Below, piece after piece: positions 33,899-43,398 of a DNA stretch of 64,000 nt (position 1 is its first letter; the number at the start of each line of letters is the position of its first letter). Under the pieces are notes generated by a model. The model was not told the DNA's origin. It made no database searches and saw only the letters and a list, made by a program, of their open reading frames with translations. Origin of the DNA: Bacteroidota bacterium (GTDB taxonomy: Bacteria > Bacteroidota > Bacteroidia > Chitinophagales > Chitinophagaceae); NCBI GenBank assembly GCA_023387985.1, contig JAEWHC010000005.1:186001-250000 (forward strand), read 5' to 3'. Both the position numbers and the translations under genes were made by a program.

Positions 33899-36556
33899 AT
33901 GCTTAAAAGGCTCTCCTTTTTTCCACTTTTGTTCATAACGATGTTTTTGCATTCACAGAATACTGAAAACACGCAGAGGGGGGATACTTTAACAATAGGT
34001 TCACGGCAGGATGATGGCGATACTACAAAAAGAAGAAGGCCCACTGGTATTGTTACGAGGCAGGATACGGCATCGGTAGAGCGTATTGATACTTTCCATT
34101 TGCCGCTCTCCACCGATAGCCTTGAAGCGCCTGTATTTTATTCTGCCAGCGATTCCGGTGTTCTCGATATTCCCGGAAAGATTTTTATTCTGTACGGAAA
34201 AGCCAGTACAAAATATAAAACAATTGACCTCGCTGCAGCCACAATTGAACTGGACAACGAAACCGGCATTGCGAAAGCTTATTATTCTGTGGACAGTACA
34301 GGTGGTGTTCTTGACCGGCCAAAATTGATAGATGGTGAAATGGAATCGGAAATGGATTCCCTGTTTTATAATTTCCGGACACAGCGCGGCATAACGAAAA
34401 GCACCTATACAAAGCAGGGGGAAATGTTTGTATTTGCGGAGCGGATAAAAAAAATTGATGCGCAGAGCTATTTTGCCGCCAACGGCAGGTTTACTACCTG
34501 TAACCTTGATACACCGCACTTTGCATTTCGTGCTCCTAAAATGAAACTGGTGAATAACAAATGGGCGTACAGCGGAATTGCCTACCCGGAATTTGAAGGG
34601 GTGCCCATGCCAATTGGGATTCCATTCGGCATTTTTCCGCTTAGCCAGGGAAGGCATTCAGGATTGATTGCCCCCAGTTTCAATACCACCGAAAGCTACG
34701 GCATTGGCATGACCGGGCTTGGTTATTATAAAGCGCTGAACGATTATTTTGATGCAATGCTCACTACCGATATTTATAGTTATGGCGGATGGGCCGTTCA
34801 CTTTGCGCCCAACTACCGCAAGCGATACCGGTATAACGGCGGCCTGAGATTTGATTTCAATAAAACGCGTTTGAATTTTAAAGGCGACCCGGACTATGTG
34901 AACAGCAATACCTTTAATTTTAGCTGGAACCACAACATGGATGCGAAGGCAAGGCCGGGAACAAATTTTTCCGCCAATGTTACTTTCGGCAGCCCGGGAT
35001 ATAACCGCAACCAGGTGTACAATCCCATGCTCAATTTTGTGAACAAGATTAACTCCACGATCAATTATTCGCAAACCTGGAAACAAGGCAAATACAACAT
35101 GAACGTGTCGGCCAATCATAACCAGGATAACCAAACCGGGTTATACACCATTTCTTTGCCCAACCTCAACTTCACTGCAACCACCCTTTACCCGCTTCGT
35201 CCCCGGGAACCGAAAGGCACGGCTAAATGGTATGAGAAATTTGGTGTTGGTTACCAGGGGCAGTTCCAGAACCGTTTTAATTTTTATCAAAGCAAAGAAC
35301 TGGGGAAACAAACTTCGTTTAAAGAAATTATCGATACTGCTCAATGGGGTGCTGAACATCGCATTCCCATTTCATTGCCTCTCCCAGCACTCGGTCCGTT
35401 CAATATTACTCCCGGGGTTTCCTTCACCGAACGCTGGTATGGACAGCAAGTTCTCCGTACATGGAACGAGGGCCTCAAAAAAGTGGATACCTCCATTTCC
35501 AAAGGTTTTTACGCTGCCCGCGAAATGACCTTCAATATGGGGATGCAAACCGCTGTGTTCGGCACTTTCAATTTCGGTAAAAACCTGCGTGTACGCCATG
35601 TAATCAGGCCAAATGTGAGCGCCAACTATAAACCGGATTTCCAGAAGAAATTCTATTACCGCACACAGGTAGATACCACAGGGCGGCAACTGCCCTTCAG
35701 CGTGTTTGAAGGCACCATGTACCAGGCATTTTCACCCGGCGAATTTGGAGGTCTCTCTTTCGGGTTGCAAAATAATATTGAAGCGAAACGGCGGAACCGG
35801 GAAGACACAACAGGCGACAATGCATGGAAAAAGGTCCGCATCCTGGACAATATGGGCATTTCGTCAGCCTACAATTTTATGGCCGATTCATTCCGGCTGG
35901 CGCCTTTCAGCATCACCATGGGTACAACGCTTTTTGAAAAACTGAGTGTAAATGGAAGTACCTCGATAGATCCTTATATGAGAGATTCTTTAGACCGCAG
36001 AATTGACCGCTATGCCTGGAATGGTGATAAATTCAGCCTTGGCCGCATCAATTCAGGAGGGATAAATATGAGTATCAGCCTGCAAAGCAAAAAAGGGAAA
36101 AAAGAGGAACAGGAGAAAGAATACAACCAGGAATCAGGGATGTACCTGACACCTGACGAAGAAATGATGCAGCGCGAATACGTGCGAAACAATCCTGGCG
36201 AATATGCAGATTTCAGTATTCCCTGGAGTTTGAACATTGGTTTTGGCATGCACTTTAACCGGCGGCAAAAAGCGGACTACAGCGGATTTGTGACAGAAGT
36301 ATACAGCAACATCAATTTACAGGGAGAATTCAATATTTCACCGAAATGGAAAATGGGATCAAACCTTTATTATGATCTTAAAACCCGGGAAATCGGCCAA
36401 ATGACCATGTTCCTTTCAAGGGAATTGCATTGCTGGCAGATGTCCATAAACGTGGTTCCCATCGGTTTCCGCAGGTCTTTCAATATTTCCATAAGCCCAC
36501 GATCATCCATATTGCGTGATCTTAAAGTGAACAGAACAAGGGTATTCTATAATTAG
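33899..36556 (+). CDS. lptD: LPS-assembly protein LptD-like outer-membrane protein
   Basis: An 885-residue outer-membrane protein that would insert lipopolysaccharide into the outer leaflet. It has a signal sequence (KRLSFFPLLFITMFLHSQ), a periplasmic OstA/LptA-like jellyroll (about 80-220: KIFILYGKASTKYKTIDLAAATIELDNETGIAKAYY) and a long C-terminal beta barrel with aromatic-rich strands. It ends SILRDLKVNRTRVFYN; LptD of Bacteroidota are known to be divergent from the proteobacterial form. The LptE partner is not visible. ATG at 33899; the gene ends 7 bases from the convergent plsC. Confidence 0.85.
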   Translation: MLKRLSFFPLLFITMFLHSQNTENTQRGDTLTIGSRQDDGDTTKRRRPTGIVTRQDTASVERIDTFHLPLSTDSLEAPVFYSASDSGVLDIPGKIFILYGKASTKYKTIDLAAATIELDNETGIAKAYYSVDSTGGVLDRPKLIDGEMESEMDSLFYNFRTQRGITKSTYTKQGEMFVFAERIKKIDAQSYFAANGRFTTCNLDTPHFAFRAPKMKLVNNKWAYSGIAYPEFEGVPMPIGIPFGIFPLSQGRHSGLIAPSFNTTESYGIGMTGLGYYKALNDYFDAMLTTDIYSYGGWAVHFAPNYRKRYRYNGGLRFDFNKTRLNFKGDPDYVNSNTFNFSWNHNMDAKARPGTNFSANVTFGSPGYNRNQVYNPMLNFVNKINSTINYSQTWKQGKYNMNVSANHNQDNQTGLYTISLPNLNFTATTLYPLRPREPKGTAKWYEKFGVGYQGQFQNRFNFYQSKELGKQTSFKEIIDTAQWGAEHRIPISLPLPALGPFNITPGVSFTERWYGQQVLRTWNEGLKKVDTSISKGFYAAREMTFNMGMQTAVFGTFNFGKNLRVRHVIRPNVSANYKPDFQKKFYYRTQVDTTGRQLPFSVFEGTMYQAFSPGEFGGLSFGLQNNIEAKRRNREDTTGDNAWKKVRILDNMGISSAYNFMADSFRLAPFSITMGTTLFEKLSVNGSTSIDPYMRDSLDRRIDRYAWNGDKFSLGRINSGGINMSISLQSKKGKKEEQEKEYNQESGMYLTPDEEMMQREYVRNNPGEYADFSIPWSLNIGFGMHFNRRQKADYSGFVTEVYSNINLQGEFNISPKWKMGSNLYYDLKTREIGQMTMFLSRELHCWQMSINVVPIGFRRSFNISISPRSSILRDLKVNRTRVFYN

Positions 36557-36563
36557 CAATCGT

Positions 36564-37325
36564 TTACTTTGTCAAGAGCCTTTTATTATCGCTTTTTTCC
36601 ACAAAATCCCACATAACCAGAAACACCTCTTCCCTCAGTTCCCTGCTTGATTTCCCGGCTGAGGAAATAGCCGGTAAAACATGCATCTCCACGTGATGCG
36701 GTTGCATAAAAAATGTTTTGTTGGGAGGAAGTGCATACGCTGTATGCAGCATGACCACCGGCATTATATCCTTTTTACAATCTACCGCAAGCCGGAAAGC
36801 GCCATCATAAAATTCTTTCAGCGGCTTGGCCGAACGGTTGCGGGTTCCTTCGGGAAATAAGGCCATATTCAGATGCTGTTTTTCAAGCACATCTTTCATC
36901 TTTTGCATGCTTTGGCGACGGCTTTTTTCACTGCTGCGGTCAACCAGCACTGACCCCCGGGTATACACAATGTTGAATACAGGGATTTTTGCGAAATTGC
37001 TTTTTGCTATTGTTTTATTCGGACCGGGAAAAAATGGGCAAAACAAGGGAACATCCAGGAAAGACTGATGATTGGCCGTCACCACATAAAGCTTGCTTTT
37101 GTCGTAATTTTCTTTGCCATAAACGCGCATAGGGCAACCGACGCCATAAAGGAAAACCGCTATCCAGGCCCTTGAAAAAGCAAGGAATATCCGCGAACCT
37201 CTCGGTTCCTTCATGAAATGGGTAACGGCTGCGGGAATCAGGACAATAACCACCATGGTCACCAAAAACCAAATGGCGCCCCAGGCTGCCCATATCCGGC
37301 CGAAAATTTCTTTGAAAATATTCAT
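36564..37325 (-). CDS. 1-acyl-sn-glycerol-3-phosphate acyltransferase (PlsC family)
   Basis: Transfers an acyl chain to lysophosphatidic acid, giving phosphatidic acid, at the inner membrane. The 253-residue protein has a membrane helix (WAAWGAIWFLVTMVVIVLIPAAV), the catalytic motif ANHQSFLDVPL (HxxxxD), GSVLVDRSS, LFPEGTRNRSAKPL and AYALPPN, the four acyltransferase blocks. ATG at 37325, 7 bases after the ung stop, so ung and this gene are cotranscribed. Confidence 0.92.
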   Translation of the reverse strand: MNIFKEIFGRIWAAWGAIWFLVTMVVIVLIPAAVTHFMKEPRGSRIFLAFSRAWIAVFLYGVGCPMRVYGKENYDKSKLYVVTANHQSFLDVPLFCPFFPGPNKTIAKSNFAKIPVFNIVYTRGSVLVDRSSEKSRRQSMQKMKDVLEKQHLNMALFPEGTRNRSAKPLKEFYDGAFRLAVDCKKDIMPVVMLHTAYALPPNKTFFMQPHHVEMHVLPAISSAGKSSRELREEVFLVMWDFVEKSDNKRLLTK

Positions 37326-37332
37326 GATAAAT

Positions 37333-38010
37333 TTATTGTGGCAATTGCCAGTTTATGGGTTGCCTTTCATTATCCTGCAAATATCCGTTGGCGCGGCTGA
37401 AATGCTTGCATCCAAAAAAACCCCGGTCAGCGCTGAATGGACTCGGATGCGGCGCAACCAACACCAGGTGTTTGCTTTGATCTATGAGCGCTGCCTTTGT
37501 CCCGGCAAATTTTCCCCAAAGAAGAAATACCACATGTTCTGTCCCGGCGCTTATAGCCCGGATAACCGCATCCGTAAAACAATGCCAGCCAAATGTGGCA
37601 TGGCTGTTTGGCCTTGCATGCTCCACCGTAAGGGAAGCATTAAGCAACAGCACACCCTGTTCAGCCCATGAAGTAAGATCTCCATGGCTGGCACGGGGAA
37701 TACCCAGATCCTGTTCCAGTTCTTTATAAATGTTTTGAAGTGAAGGCGGCAACGCCGCTGTTTTAGGCACACTGAATGAGAGCCCCATAGCCTGCCCGGG
37801 GCCGTGGTAAGGATCCTGGCCAAGTATGACCACTTTTACTTTGTGGAAAGGGCAAAAAGCAAAGGCATTAAAGATTTTCGGGCCAGCCGGGTATATGACT
37901 TTGCCCCTGGCTTTTTCAGCCTTTATAAAATCAACCAGTTGCTTAAAATAAGGTTTCGGAAATTCCTGCTGCAATGCGCTTGCCCATGATGGTTCTATGG
38001 AAACACTCAT
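37333..38010 (-). CDS. ung: Uracil-DNA glycosylase
   Basis: Removes uracil from DNA at the start of base excision repair. The 225-residue family 1 enzyme has VVILGQDPYHGPGQAMGLSFSV (catalytic Asp), LLLNASLTVE (uracil-binding Asn) and APHPSPFSADRGFFGCKHFSRAN (leucine-loop region and His). ATG at 38010. The upstream unknown gene (38049-38480) is on the same strand, 38 bases away. Confidence 0.97.
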   Translation of the reverse strand: MSVSIEPSWASALQQEFPKPYFKQLVDFIKAEKARGKVIYPAGPKIFNAFAFCPFHKVKVVILGQDPYHGPGQAMGLSFSVPKTAALPPSLQNIYKELEQDLGIPRASHGDLTSWAEQGVLLLNASLTVEHARPNSHATFGWHCFTDAVIRAISAGTEHVVFLLWGKFAGTKAALIDQSKHLVLVAPHPSPFSADRGFFGCKHFSRANGYLQDNERQPINWQLPQ

Positions 38011-38048
38011 GGCAACAAAAATAGGACAGGCGCGCAGGATTTACAACG

Positions 38049-38480
38049 CTAAGCTGACGCCAGTTTATCTGAATGCAGCACATCGGCAAGCAGGCACTCA
38101 AAAAGCGCAGCAACAAGAAGTTTCTGGCCCTTGGGATCCAGGTCAAAGCTCTTTTCCATGGTAAAGGAAACAGTGGTATCACTTTCCGGGTAGAAAATAT
38201 CCACCGCGTTCTTGCTAATCGTTACTTCATACTGGGTAAATCCATCTCCGTTAACCTGGTAATGCCCGCTGTTTAATCCCATTTCGTGCAACTGAAAAAG
38301 AGTATGGCCATAATTATTCAGGACGTCAAAGTGGATCCTGCTGAAAAAATGGCTTCGCACCTGAACCATTTTGTATTTTGGCTTCACAGTGCGAACATAA
38401 TTATCCTGGACGTTTAGTTTGAATTCGAAGCCTTCATGAAGGTCCCGGCTGTTCAGACGGATTTTAATGTATTCATTCAT
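38049..38480 (-). CDS. Conserved small protein of unknown function
   Basis: A 143-residue protein, mostly beta by appearance (EGFEFKLNVQDNYVRTVKPKYKMVQVRSHFFSRIHFDVLNNYGHTLF..., YQVNGDGFTQYEVTISKNAVDIFYP) ending in a helix (GQKLLVAALFECLLADVLHSD). No signal peptide or membrane segment. Not recognised. I use the ATG at 38480, which has AGGA five bases upstream; ATG at 38486 and a GTG at 38501 are alternatives. First gene of a likely unit with ung and plsC. Confidence 0.65.
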   Translation of the reverse strand: MNEYIKIRLNSRDLHEGFEFKLNVQDNYVRTVKPKYKMVQVRSHFFSRIHFDVLNNYGHTLFQLHEMGLNSGHYQVNGDGFTQYEVTISKNAVDIFYPESDTTVSFTMEKSFDLDPKGQKLLVAALFECLLADVLHSDKLASA

Positions 38481-38809
38481 AATCATCCTGAGGTTGGTCA
38501 CAACAAAGCTAACCCGCCAATGTTACGGAATTGTTACCAAGCGCAGGCAGAACCTTCAATTTATCAACAATTGTAGGTGTTTATTCCCATAATTTAAGTC
38601 GGCAATGCAGAAAATAATAACATAAGCCCTTGAAAATCAGCCTAATGGGTTATTGTTCCTTTTTTATAAGTCTATGCCTTTAGGCACATTAACCCCCGGT
38701 AAAAAAGATGTTATGGATATTTATCGTCGTTTGAAATCAATGGTGTTTGGCCGGGGTGAAAACGGAATGCAATTCAATCATGAAAGTGTAAGGGCATCAG
38801 CTATTATCC

Positions 38810-38837
38810 AAAAAAATGCCCCGGAATCCAGGGCATT
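38810..38837 (-). terminator. Intrinsic terminator of the tmRNA gene
   Basis: On the minus strand AATGCCC pairs with GGGCATT around a 9-base loop and is followed by a T run. The stem begins 10 bases after the tmRNA 3' end. Confidence 0.85.
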
Positions 38838-38846
38838 ACTTCTATG

Positions 38847-39219
38847 TGGAGCTGGCGGGAGTCGAACCCGCGTCCAAACAAATCCGCCGATCGCTTTCTA
38901 CATGTTTATTGCTACATTATTTGTCGGGGTAAGGCAGGGGTAGCACCAACCAACAATACCCTTAGCTGAATAAATCTTTTGCACAGGTCACAGCCTTGCT
39001 GTGCAGCAGCCTGAATTTTGTTTTGAGTCGGCTGCGGAGCTGGGCTTCAGGCCTGCCTGCTCAACGCGGCCCTAACGACTGGCTAATCTCCGATTAGGCA
39101 GCCATAGCGAAATTGTTATCGCCATTTGTGTTTTGAATATTCAGATTTGCGTGCTAATTATCCAACGCACGACATGCTTACACGATCAAAGAACTTTGCT
39201 GTCAAAACCGGTCAGCCCC
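38847..39219 (-). ncRNA. ssrA: Transfer-messenger RNA (tmRNA)
   Basis: Rescues stalled ribosomes and tags the unfinished protein. The 5' end GGGGCTG (39213-39219) pairs with the 3' acceptor strand CAGCTCC (38848-38854), with one G-U; the T arm GCGGG-TTCGACT-CCCGC is standard, and the discriminator A at 38847 follows. The CCA end is not encoded. The tag frame runs 39150 to 39094 on the minus strand, GCA start to TAA, and reads ANLNIQNTNGDNNFAMAA, ending in the expected small-residue degradation signal (AMAA). Pseudoknot-rich GC segments fill the rest. About 373 nt, single-piece form, which is normal. Confidence 0.96.
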
Positions 39220-39230
39220 CGGGTTTTTGC

Positions 39231-39238
39231 CAATGGTA
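39231..39238 (-). promoter_or_regulatory. Possible -7 element of the tmRNA gene
   Basis: Minus-strand TACCATTG, one mismatch to TAnnTTTG, ends 12 bases before the mature 5' end; with RNase P processing a start about five bases upstream of the mature end fits. A TTTG lies 24 bases upstream (39263-39266). Confidence 0.35.
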
Positions 39239-39364
39239 TACGCTGGCGAAGCAGTAAAGCTGCAAAAAAAGCGCCAGTTGACAATAATCATTCGTTTTAT
39301 GTAAACTTGTCGTAGTGAATGGGGCAGTGGAGATATTGGGCGACAGTATGGCGTAAATTAAAAC

Positions 39365-39390
39365 GAGCCAGTCCTGGAAAAGACCGGCTC
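39365..39390 (-). terminator. Likely terminator of the 39598-41006 operon
   Basis: Stem GAGCCGGTC/GACTGGCTC on the minus strand with one mismatch, an 8-base loop and a following GTTTTAATTT. It lies about 210 bases after the stop of the lipoprotein gene. The 378-base gap between tmRNA and that gene holds nothing else that I can name. Confidence 0.5.
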
Positions 39391-39597
39391 TACCTTTACT
39401 GAAATACGTGTTTAACCCTTGAAACACGGTGTGCGTGTGCGTTAATCGCAAACTTTGAAACGCCAATTTCTTTATGTCAAATCAGGTGATTTACCCTTCT
39501 TTTTTTTCTAAAACAAATATATTCCGGGATTTTTTTTCATGTTCTTTCTATCGATAAACGATTGGTATTATTCGACCAAAAAAAGAGCCATTGAAGG

Positions 39598-40524
39598 TTA
39601 TTTAGGAAGGATTGCCCAATAAAATAAAACAATCCGCCGGCGCTCATCTTCGGGCCGGTAGTCAGTGATGTTTGGATTTGGAAAGCTCTCCCCCATACCC
39701 TGAACCACATTAACCAGAATAAGGTTGGCCGGATTTTGGAAATTATCCATTTTGGATTGGTAGAGGTAGCGAAAAGACCCGTACATGGCCCTTGCCCTCA
39801 AAGCACTCAACACCTCGTTCATTTCAGATTTCAACGCCCCGCTGGATAAACCTCCTACCCGTATGAGCATTTGCCCAAGTTCTGAGTGCGGATCAATATT
39901 GATTTCATCCGCGTATCCGTAAAAGCTCACTACAGCTTCCCGCTCAATAGCCGCATATTTATTCGCAAACAGCGCCATGGAATCGAGTAAAGGCGAAAAC
40001 TGCTGGGTGACCAGACCCTGGTTGCCGGGAGGAATGCGGTACTCACCGGGTCCAAAAAATGCCGCCATCGGGAAAAGATTCTGTTTTGAGCGGTTCAGCA
40101 AATCCCAGATCATGTCATACATCACATACCGCAATTCTTTGGACTTGGGTTCGTTGACTCTTTCCACAAGGAGGGGAACGCCGGAGATCAAAATGTTGCG
40201 GTAACTTTTTCTGAATGCTTGTTTGTCGTTCATGATGCTGTCATAAACGTTAGCAACCGATTTCAATTCATCCAGGCGCTCGCTGAAATTGCCGAGTTTC
40301 TCGTCAATTCGAGTTGAGGTAAATGAATCGATAGACTGCCGGTTGAGCTTTTCACTGTTGAGGTCGAGGAGGTCACCAATTGTTGAATCCTCTTTATGAA
40401 TGGCCTCCCGGGCCTTTTCCATTTGAAGATCTATATGTGCATAACGGCTCGAATAACAGGCAGTAAATAAAGTCGAAAATGCACACAGGATGATGAAAAG
40501 CGTGAAGTGTTGTCTTCCAATCAT
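39598..40524 (-). CDS. Lipoprotein with divergent OmpA-like C-terminal domain
   Basis: A 308-residue protein with a lipoprotein signal (IGRQHFTLFIILCAFSTLFTAC, Cys at residue 23) and a coiled-coil-like region (about 30-105). The C-terminal third has the sequence order of an OmpA-family peptidoglycan-binding domain: VVSFYGYADE, an LSALRARAMYGSFRYLY helix, then VVQGMGESFP and EDERRRIVLFYWAIL. The match is by pattern and is divergent; the NxxLSxxRA motif is degraded. It is translationally coupled (4-base ATGA overlap) to the upstream membrane-protein gene. Function unknown; an envelope-linking role is an inference. Confidence 0.65.
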   Translation of the reverse strand: MIGRQHFTLFIILCAFSTLFTACYSSRYAHIDLQMEKAREAIHKEDSTIGDLLDLNSEKLNRQSIDSFTSTRIDEKLGNFSERLDELKSVANVYDSIMNDKQAFRKSYRNILISGVPLLVERVNEPKSKELRYVMYDMIWDLLNRSKQNLFPMAAFFGPGEYRIPPGNQGLVTQQFSPLLDSMALFANKYAAIEREAVVSFYGYADEINIDPHSELGQMLIRVGGLSSGALKSEMNEVLSALRARAMYGSFRYLYQSKMDNFQNPANLILVNVVQGMGESFPNPNITDYRPEDERRRIVLFYWAILPK

Positions 40525-41006
40525 TGCGGTACGGGCTTAATGGAAAACCTAACGGAGACTTTGAAATTTTCGTTGAAGGCTTCACCTTTTCTACTTGGAA
40601 CACTTTCCACTACGATTTTCTCTGGTGTAGAGCCAGAACCTGCACGGGCAATGGCAGCGTCATACTGGGCAAGCAAATCGTTTACAGGGAATTGGTTTTC
40701 AAAGTATTTCAAAAAAGAATTCTTACTACTGAATTCAAATCTCCCGGTTTTTATTTCCTGGTTTGGTCGAATATGTTGAACCGGGCGAAGTTCGCTGTTA
40801 ATTCCTTCATTATCAAAAGATTTGTCAGGAACATTCAAACCTACGCTTCCCCTGAATGTTTTACTGCTTAAGGCAGGAAGGTTGGAATTGCTGTGGTCTG
40901 CCTGAAGATCTGCTGCCAAGAAATACAAGGCTATGAAACCCACCACCCAGATCATGATGATCAGGAAACTTGCAACCTGCTTTATTTGCTCGTGGGTCGT
41001 TTTCAC
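40521..41006 (-). CDS. Single-pass membrane protein, unknown
   Basis: A 161-residue protein with one N-terminal helix (VASFLIIMIWVVGFIALYFLAAD) and a soluble domain, probably periplasmic, ending VSVRFSIKPVPQ. I do not recognise a family. Start is GTG at 41006; no in-frame ATG is found before the helix. It overlaps the lipoprotein gene by 4 bases, so the two should be made together. A terminator upstream (41131-41159) separates the pair from the sensor kinase operon. Confidence 0.65.
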   Translation of the reverse strand: MKTTHEQIKQVASFLIIMIWVVGFIALYFLAADLQADHSNSNLPALSSKTFRGSVGLNVPDKSFDNEGINSELRPVQHIRPNQEIKTGRFEFSSKNSFLKYFENQFPVNDLLAQYDAAIARAGSGSTPEKIVVESVPSRKGEAFNENFKVSVRFSIKPVPQ

Positions 41007-41130
41007 TGCCAGTAATGTTTTATATGAATAAAGGCGATATCAATAATGGGAAATGACACACCACCTTCAGTACAAAATTAATTGGTATTCGAACCAAAGC
41101 CACCCGCCGCCGGAGCATTTCGATTAAATC

Positions 41131-41159
41131 CCCGAAAAAACAGCCCAAACCAAATGGGC
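41131..41159 (-). terminator. Intrinsic terminator of the hybrid kinase operon
   Basis: Minus-strand GCCCA/TGGGC stem with a 7-base loop, then TGTTTTTT. It starts 5 bases after the kinase stop. Confidence 0.7.
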
Positions 41160-41163
41160 AGGT

Positions 41164-43395
41164 TCAAGTCGCATTTTTGCGTGCAAAATCCAAAGCCTTG
41201 TTTGCTGAAGCCTGGTAAACTTTCCACAGGGGAATCAACTCGTCTTCGCCAGCGTGCCTTTTTATCGCATCCCTCAATGCATTCAGTTTTTCCAGCACAG
41301 CATTCGAAGGGCCAAAAACGGCAAGAGAACCCGCCATCATATGGGTGATTTCATGGGATTGCTCATGGTCATCCGCCATGATTGCGGTTTCCAACTTTTT
41401 CAAGTTTGCCGGAAATGTTTCAGCAAATATGGCGTAGAGGCGGGCCTGCATTTGCGGCGGTAAATTATAGCTGTTATTCTGGTGAAAATCCTCAGCTTGT
41501 TCTGGATGGTTTTCAGGAATGACCTGTCGTCTTTTATCTTCGGGCAGGTTTCTTTTCACGCGTTCGGCAAAAGCAAATGCATCAAATGGCTTGTTCAGTT
41601 TGTCATCAAAACCTGCACGCTCCAGCCAGTTATCATCGCCAATTTGGGCATGAGCCGTCATGGCTATCACGGGCATGGTCTTCAACCCCGTTTCTTTCAT
41701 GATCTTCAAAGCTTCTTCGCCGTTCATTTCCGGCATGCGCAAATCCATGAAGACCAGGTCATACCGGTTGTCTTTTTTCAATAATTCAATCACTTCTTTA
41801 CCGGTGACCGCAAGCGCCCATTCCACTTTCCATTTTCGGAACAGGCTTTCCAGGTAAAATTGATTTATCTGATTGTCTTCAGCGATCAATAGACGCAGTT
41901 TGGAAAAATCAAAATAGACATCGGTTATTTCATCTTCGCCGGGGAGTTTTTGCCCCCTCACGACTTCAAGCGGCAGAATCACACGGAAATGGGTCCCACG
42001 GTTCAGCACACTCGAAAGTTGAATGTTTCCATTCAGCAATTGCACCAGCCCCTGCACGATGCTCAGGCCAAGGCCAGTGCCTCTTTGTCCTGTGGAGTGC
42101 GCATTATCGAAACTTTCGGCAACCTGTTCAAAACGGTCAAAAACTGCCTGGTGGTATTTGGGGTCAATGCCGATACCCGTATCTGTTATATCAAATTGCA
42201 TACGTTGAATGCCATTGCTTTCATCCGTCGCGGCAGCTCGCAATTCCACATATCCTTTTTCTGTGAATTTGATGCTGTTGCTCATCAGATTGTATAATAT
42301 CTGCCGGATCCTTACCGGGTCACTCATCACCCTGTGGGCTACAGTATCATCTATCTTAATCCGAAGTTCAATGCCTTTTTCAACTGCCATTGGTTCAAAC
42401 AGGCTTTGCAGTTCTGTTAACATGGCGGGAAGGTCAAAAGGTTTTTTCTCGATTCTGAGCTTGCCGTCTTCCAGCTTGGCTACATCAAGCATATCGTTTA
42501 CAACGGAATACAGTTGCTGCCCTGCAATTCTTAAAATGTCGATCTGGCTGCTTTGTTTTTCATTAAGACCCCCACTCTTCAACAGGTCGGTATATCCCAT
42601 GATCGCATGAAGAGGCGTTCGGATTTCGTGGCTCATGTTGGCCAGAAAATCATCCTTTACTTTCGATAATTCCTCAGTTTTCATCTTCGAGATCTGGAGT
42701 TCCCGCATAATTTTGTCATGCTTAAGCAACCTCAGCAATAAAACGGTTCCCAGGATAGCGAAAGCAAGCACCACGACCATACTAAAAATCCGGCTCGATT
42801 TCCCCAGGTCTTCCGCCAGCAAGATCCCCTTACCCATATTGCTGCTCAAATTTTGCTCAAGCGCAGACTGGATAAGCAAAGCATGCCGGTAAATGCTGTC
42901 ATTGAGATCTCTTTCGTGATCGGAAAGATAGATCGCGCCCCTAACTTTTCCCGATTTGAAGTCGCCCACCATCCCTTCGATCAACAAAAGACGCTCTTCA
43001 AGGAAGTTAAAAAATTCACCGCGGGTGGAGATAATGGAATCCACCTGGGTATGCAAAGTTTTTAACCCCTGTACATTGAACCGGATATTCCTCAACGTGT
43101 CTTCAATTGGGATTACTGATGAAAGCGGATCCCCCTGGAGAATTTTTTTGCGTAAGCTGAAATCGGCCTGGTTGGTTTGGTTTACAATTTCCTGTAAAGT
43201 AGCATTCATATGGAAGGCTACGGCTGCCACACGGGTATTGGTCTGCAGGTTGGTAATGTTTCGCGTGGTAAAAAAATTAATATAAAGAATGGCGCCTATG
43301 AGCAGCGTCAAAATCAGGAATACGAGGATAAAAGCTCCTAATTCTGCACCCGTGGTCTTCCTTTGTTTTGATGAGATCGGGTTCCTGAATGCCAT
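41164..43395 (-). CDS. Hybrid sensor histidine kinase with receiver and HPt domains
   Basis: A 743-residue sensor with two membrane helices (about 21-45 and 200-225) flanking a periplasmic helical sensor region of about 150 residues, then HisKA (His256 in SHEIRTPLHAIMGY), HATPase (LMSNSIKFTEKG, DTGIGI, GTGLGLSI), a receiver domain with Asp551 (LVFMDLRMPEMNG) and a C-terminal HPt domain with His685 (EITHMMAGSLAVFG). The chain His256-Asp551-His685 could relay phosphate to the LytTR regulator encoded 3 bases upstream. The sensor region resembles no ligand family that I can name. ATG at 43395. Confidence 0.93.
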   Translation of the reverse strand: MAFRNPISSKQRKTTGAELGAFILVFLILTLLIGAILYINFFTTRNITNLQTNTRVAAVAFHMNATLQEIVNQTNQADFSLRKKILQGDPLSSVIPIEDTLRNIRFNVQGLKTLHTQVDSIISTRGEFFNFLEERLLLIEGMVGDFKSGKVRGAIYLSDHERDLNDSIYRHALLIQSALEQNLSSNMGKGILLAEDLGKSSRIFSMVVVLAFAILGTVLLLRLLKHDKIMRELQISKMKTEELSKVKDDFLANMSHEIRTPLHAIMGYTDLLKSGGLNEKQSSQIDILRIAGQQLYSVVNDMLDVAKLEDGKLRIEKKPFDLPAMLTELQSLFEPMAVEKGIELRIKIDDTVAHRVMSDPVRIRQILYNLMSNSIKFTEKGYVELRAAATDESNGIQRMQFDITDTGIGIDPKYHQAVFDRFEQVAESFDNAHSTGQRGTGLGLSIVQGLVQLLNGNIQLSSVLNRGTHFRVILPLEVVRGQKLPGEDEITDVYFDFSKLRLLIAEDNQINQFYLESLFRKWKVEWALAVTGKEVIELLKKDNRYDLVFMDLRMPEMNGEEALKIMKETGLKTMPVIAMTAHAQIGDDNWLERAGFDDKLNKPFDAFAFAERVKRNLPEDKRRQVIPENHPEQAEDFHQNNSYNLPPQMQARLYAIFAETFPANLKKLETAIMADDHEQSHEITHMMAGSLAVFGPSNAVLEKLNALRDAIKRHAGEDELIPLWKVYQASANKALDFARKNAT

Positions 43396-43398
43396 AAA

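Noticed and set aside
38653..38943. 96-codon plus-strand frame ending GAGGSRTRVQT and more
   Set aside because: It reads the antisense strand of the tmRNA 3' end, a well-known source of false proteins.
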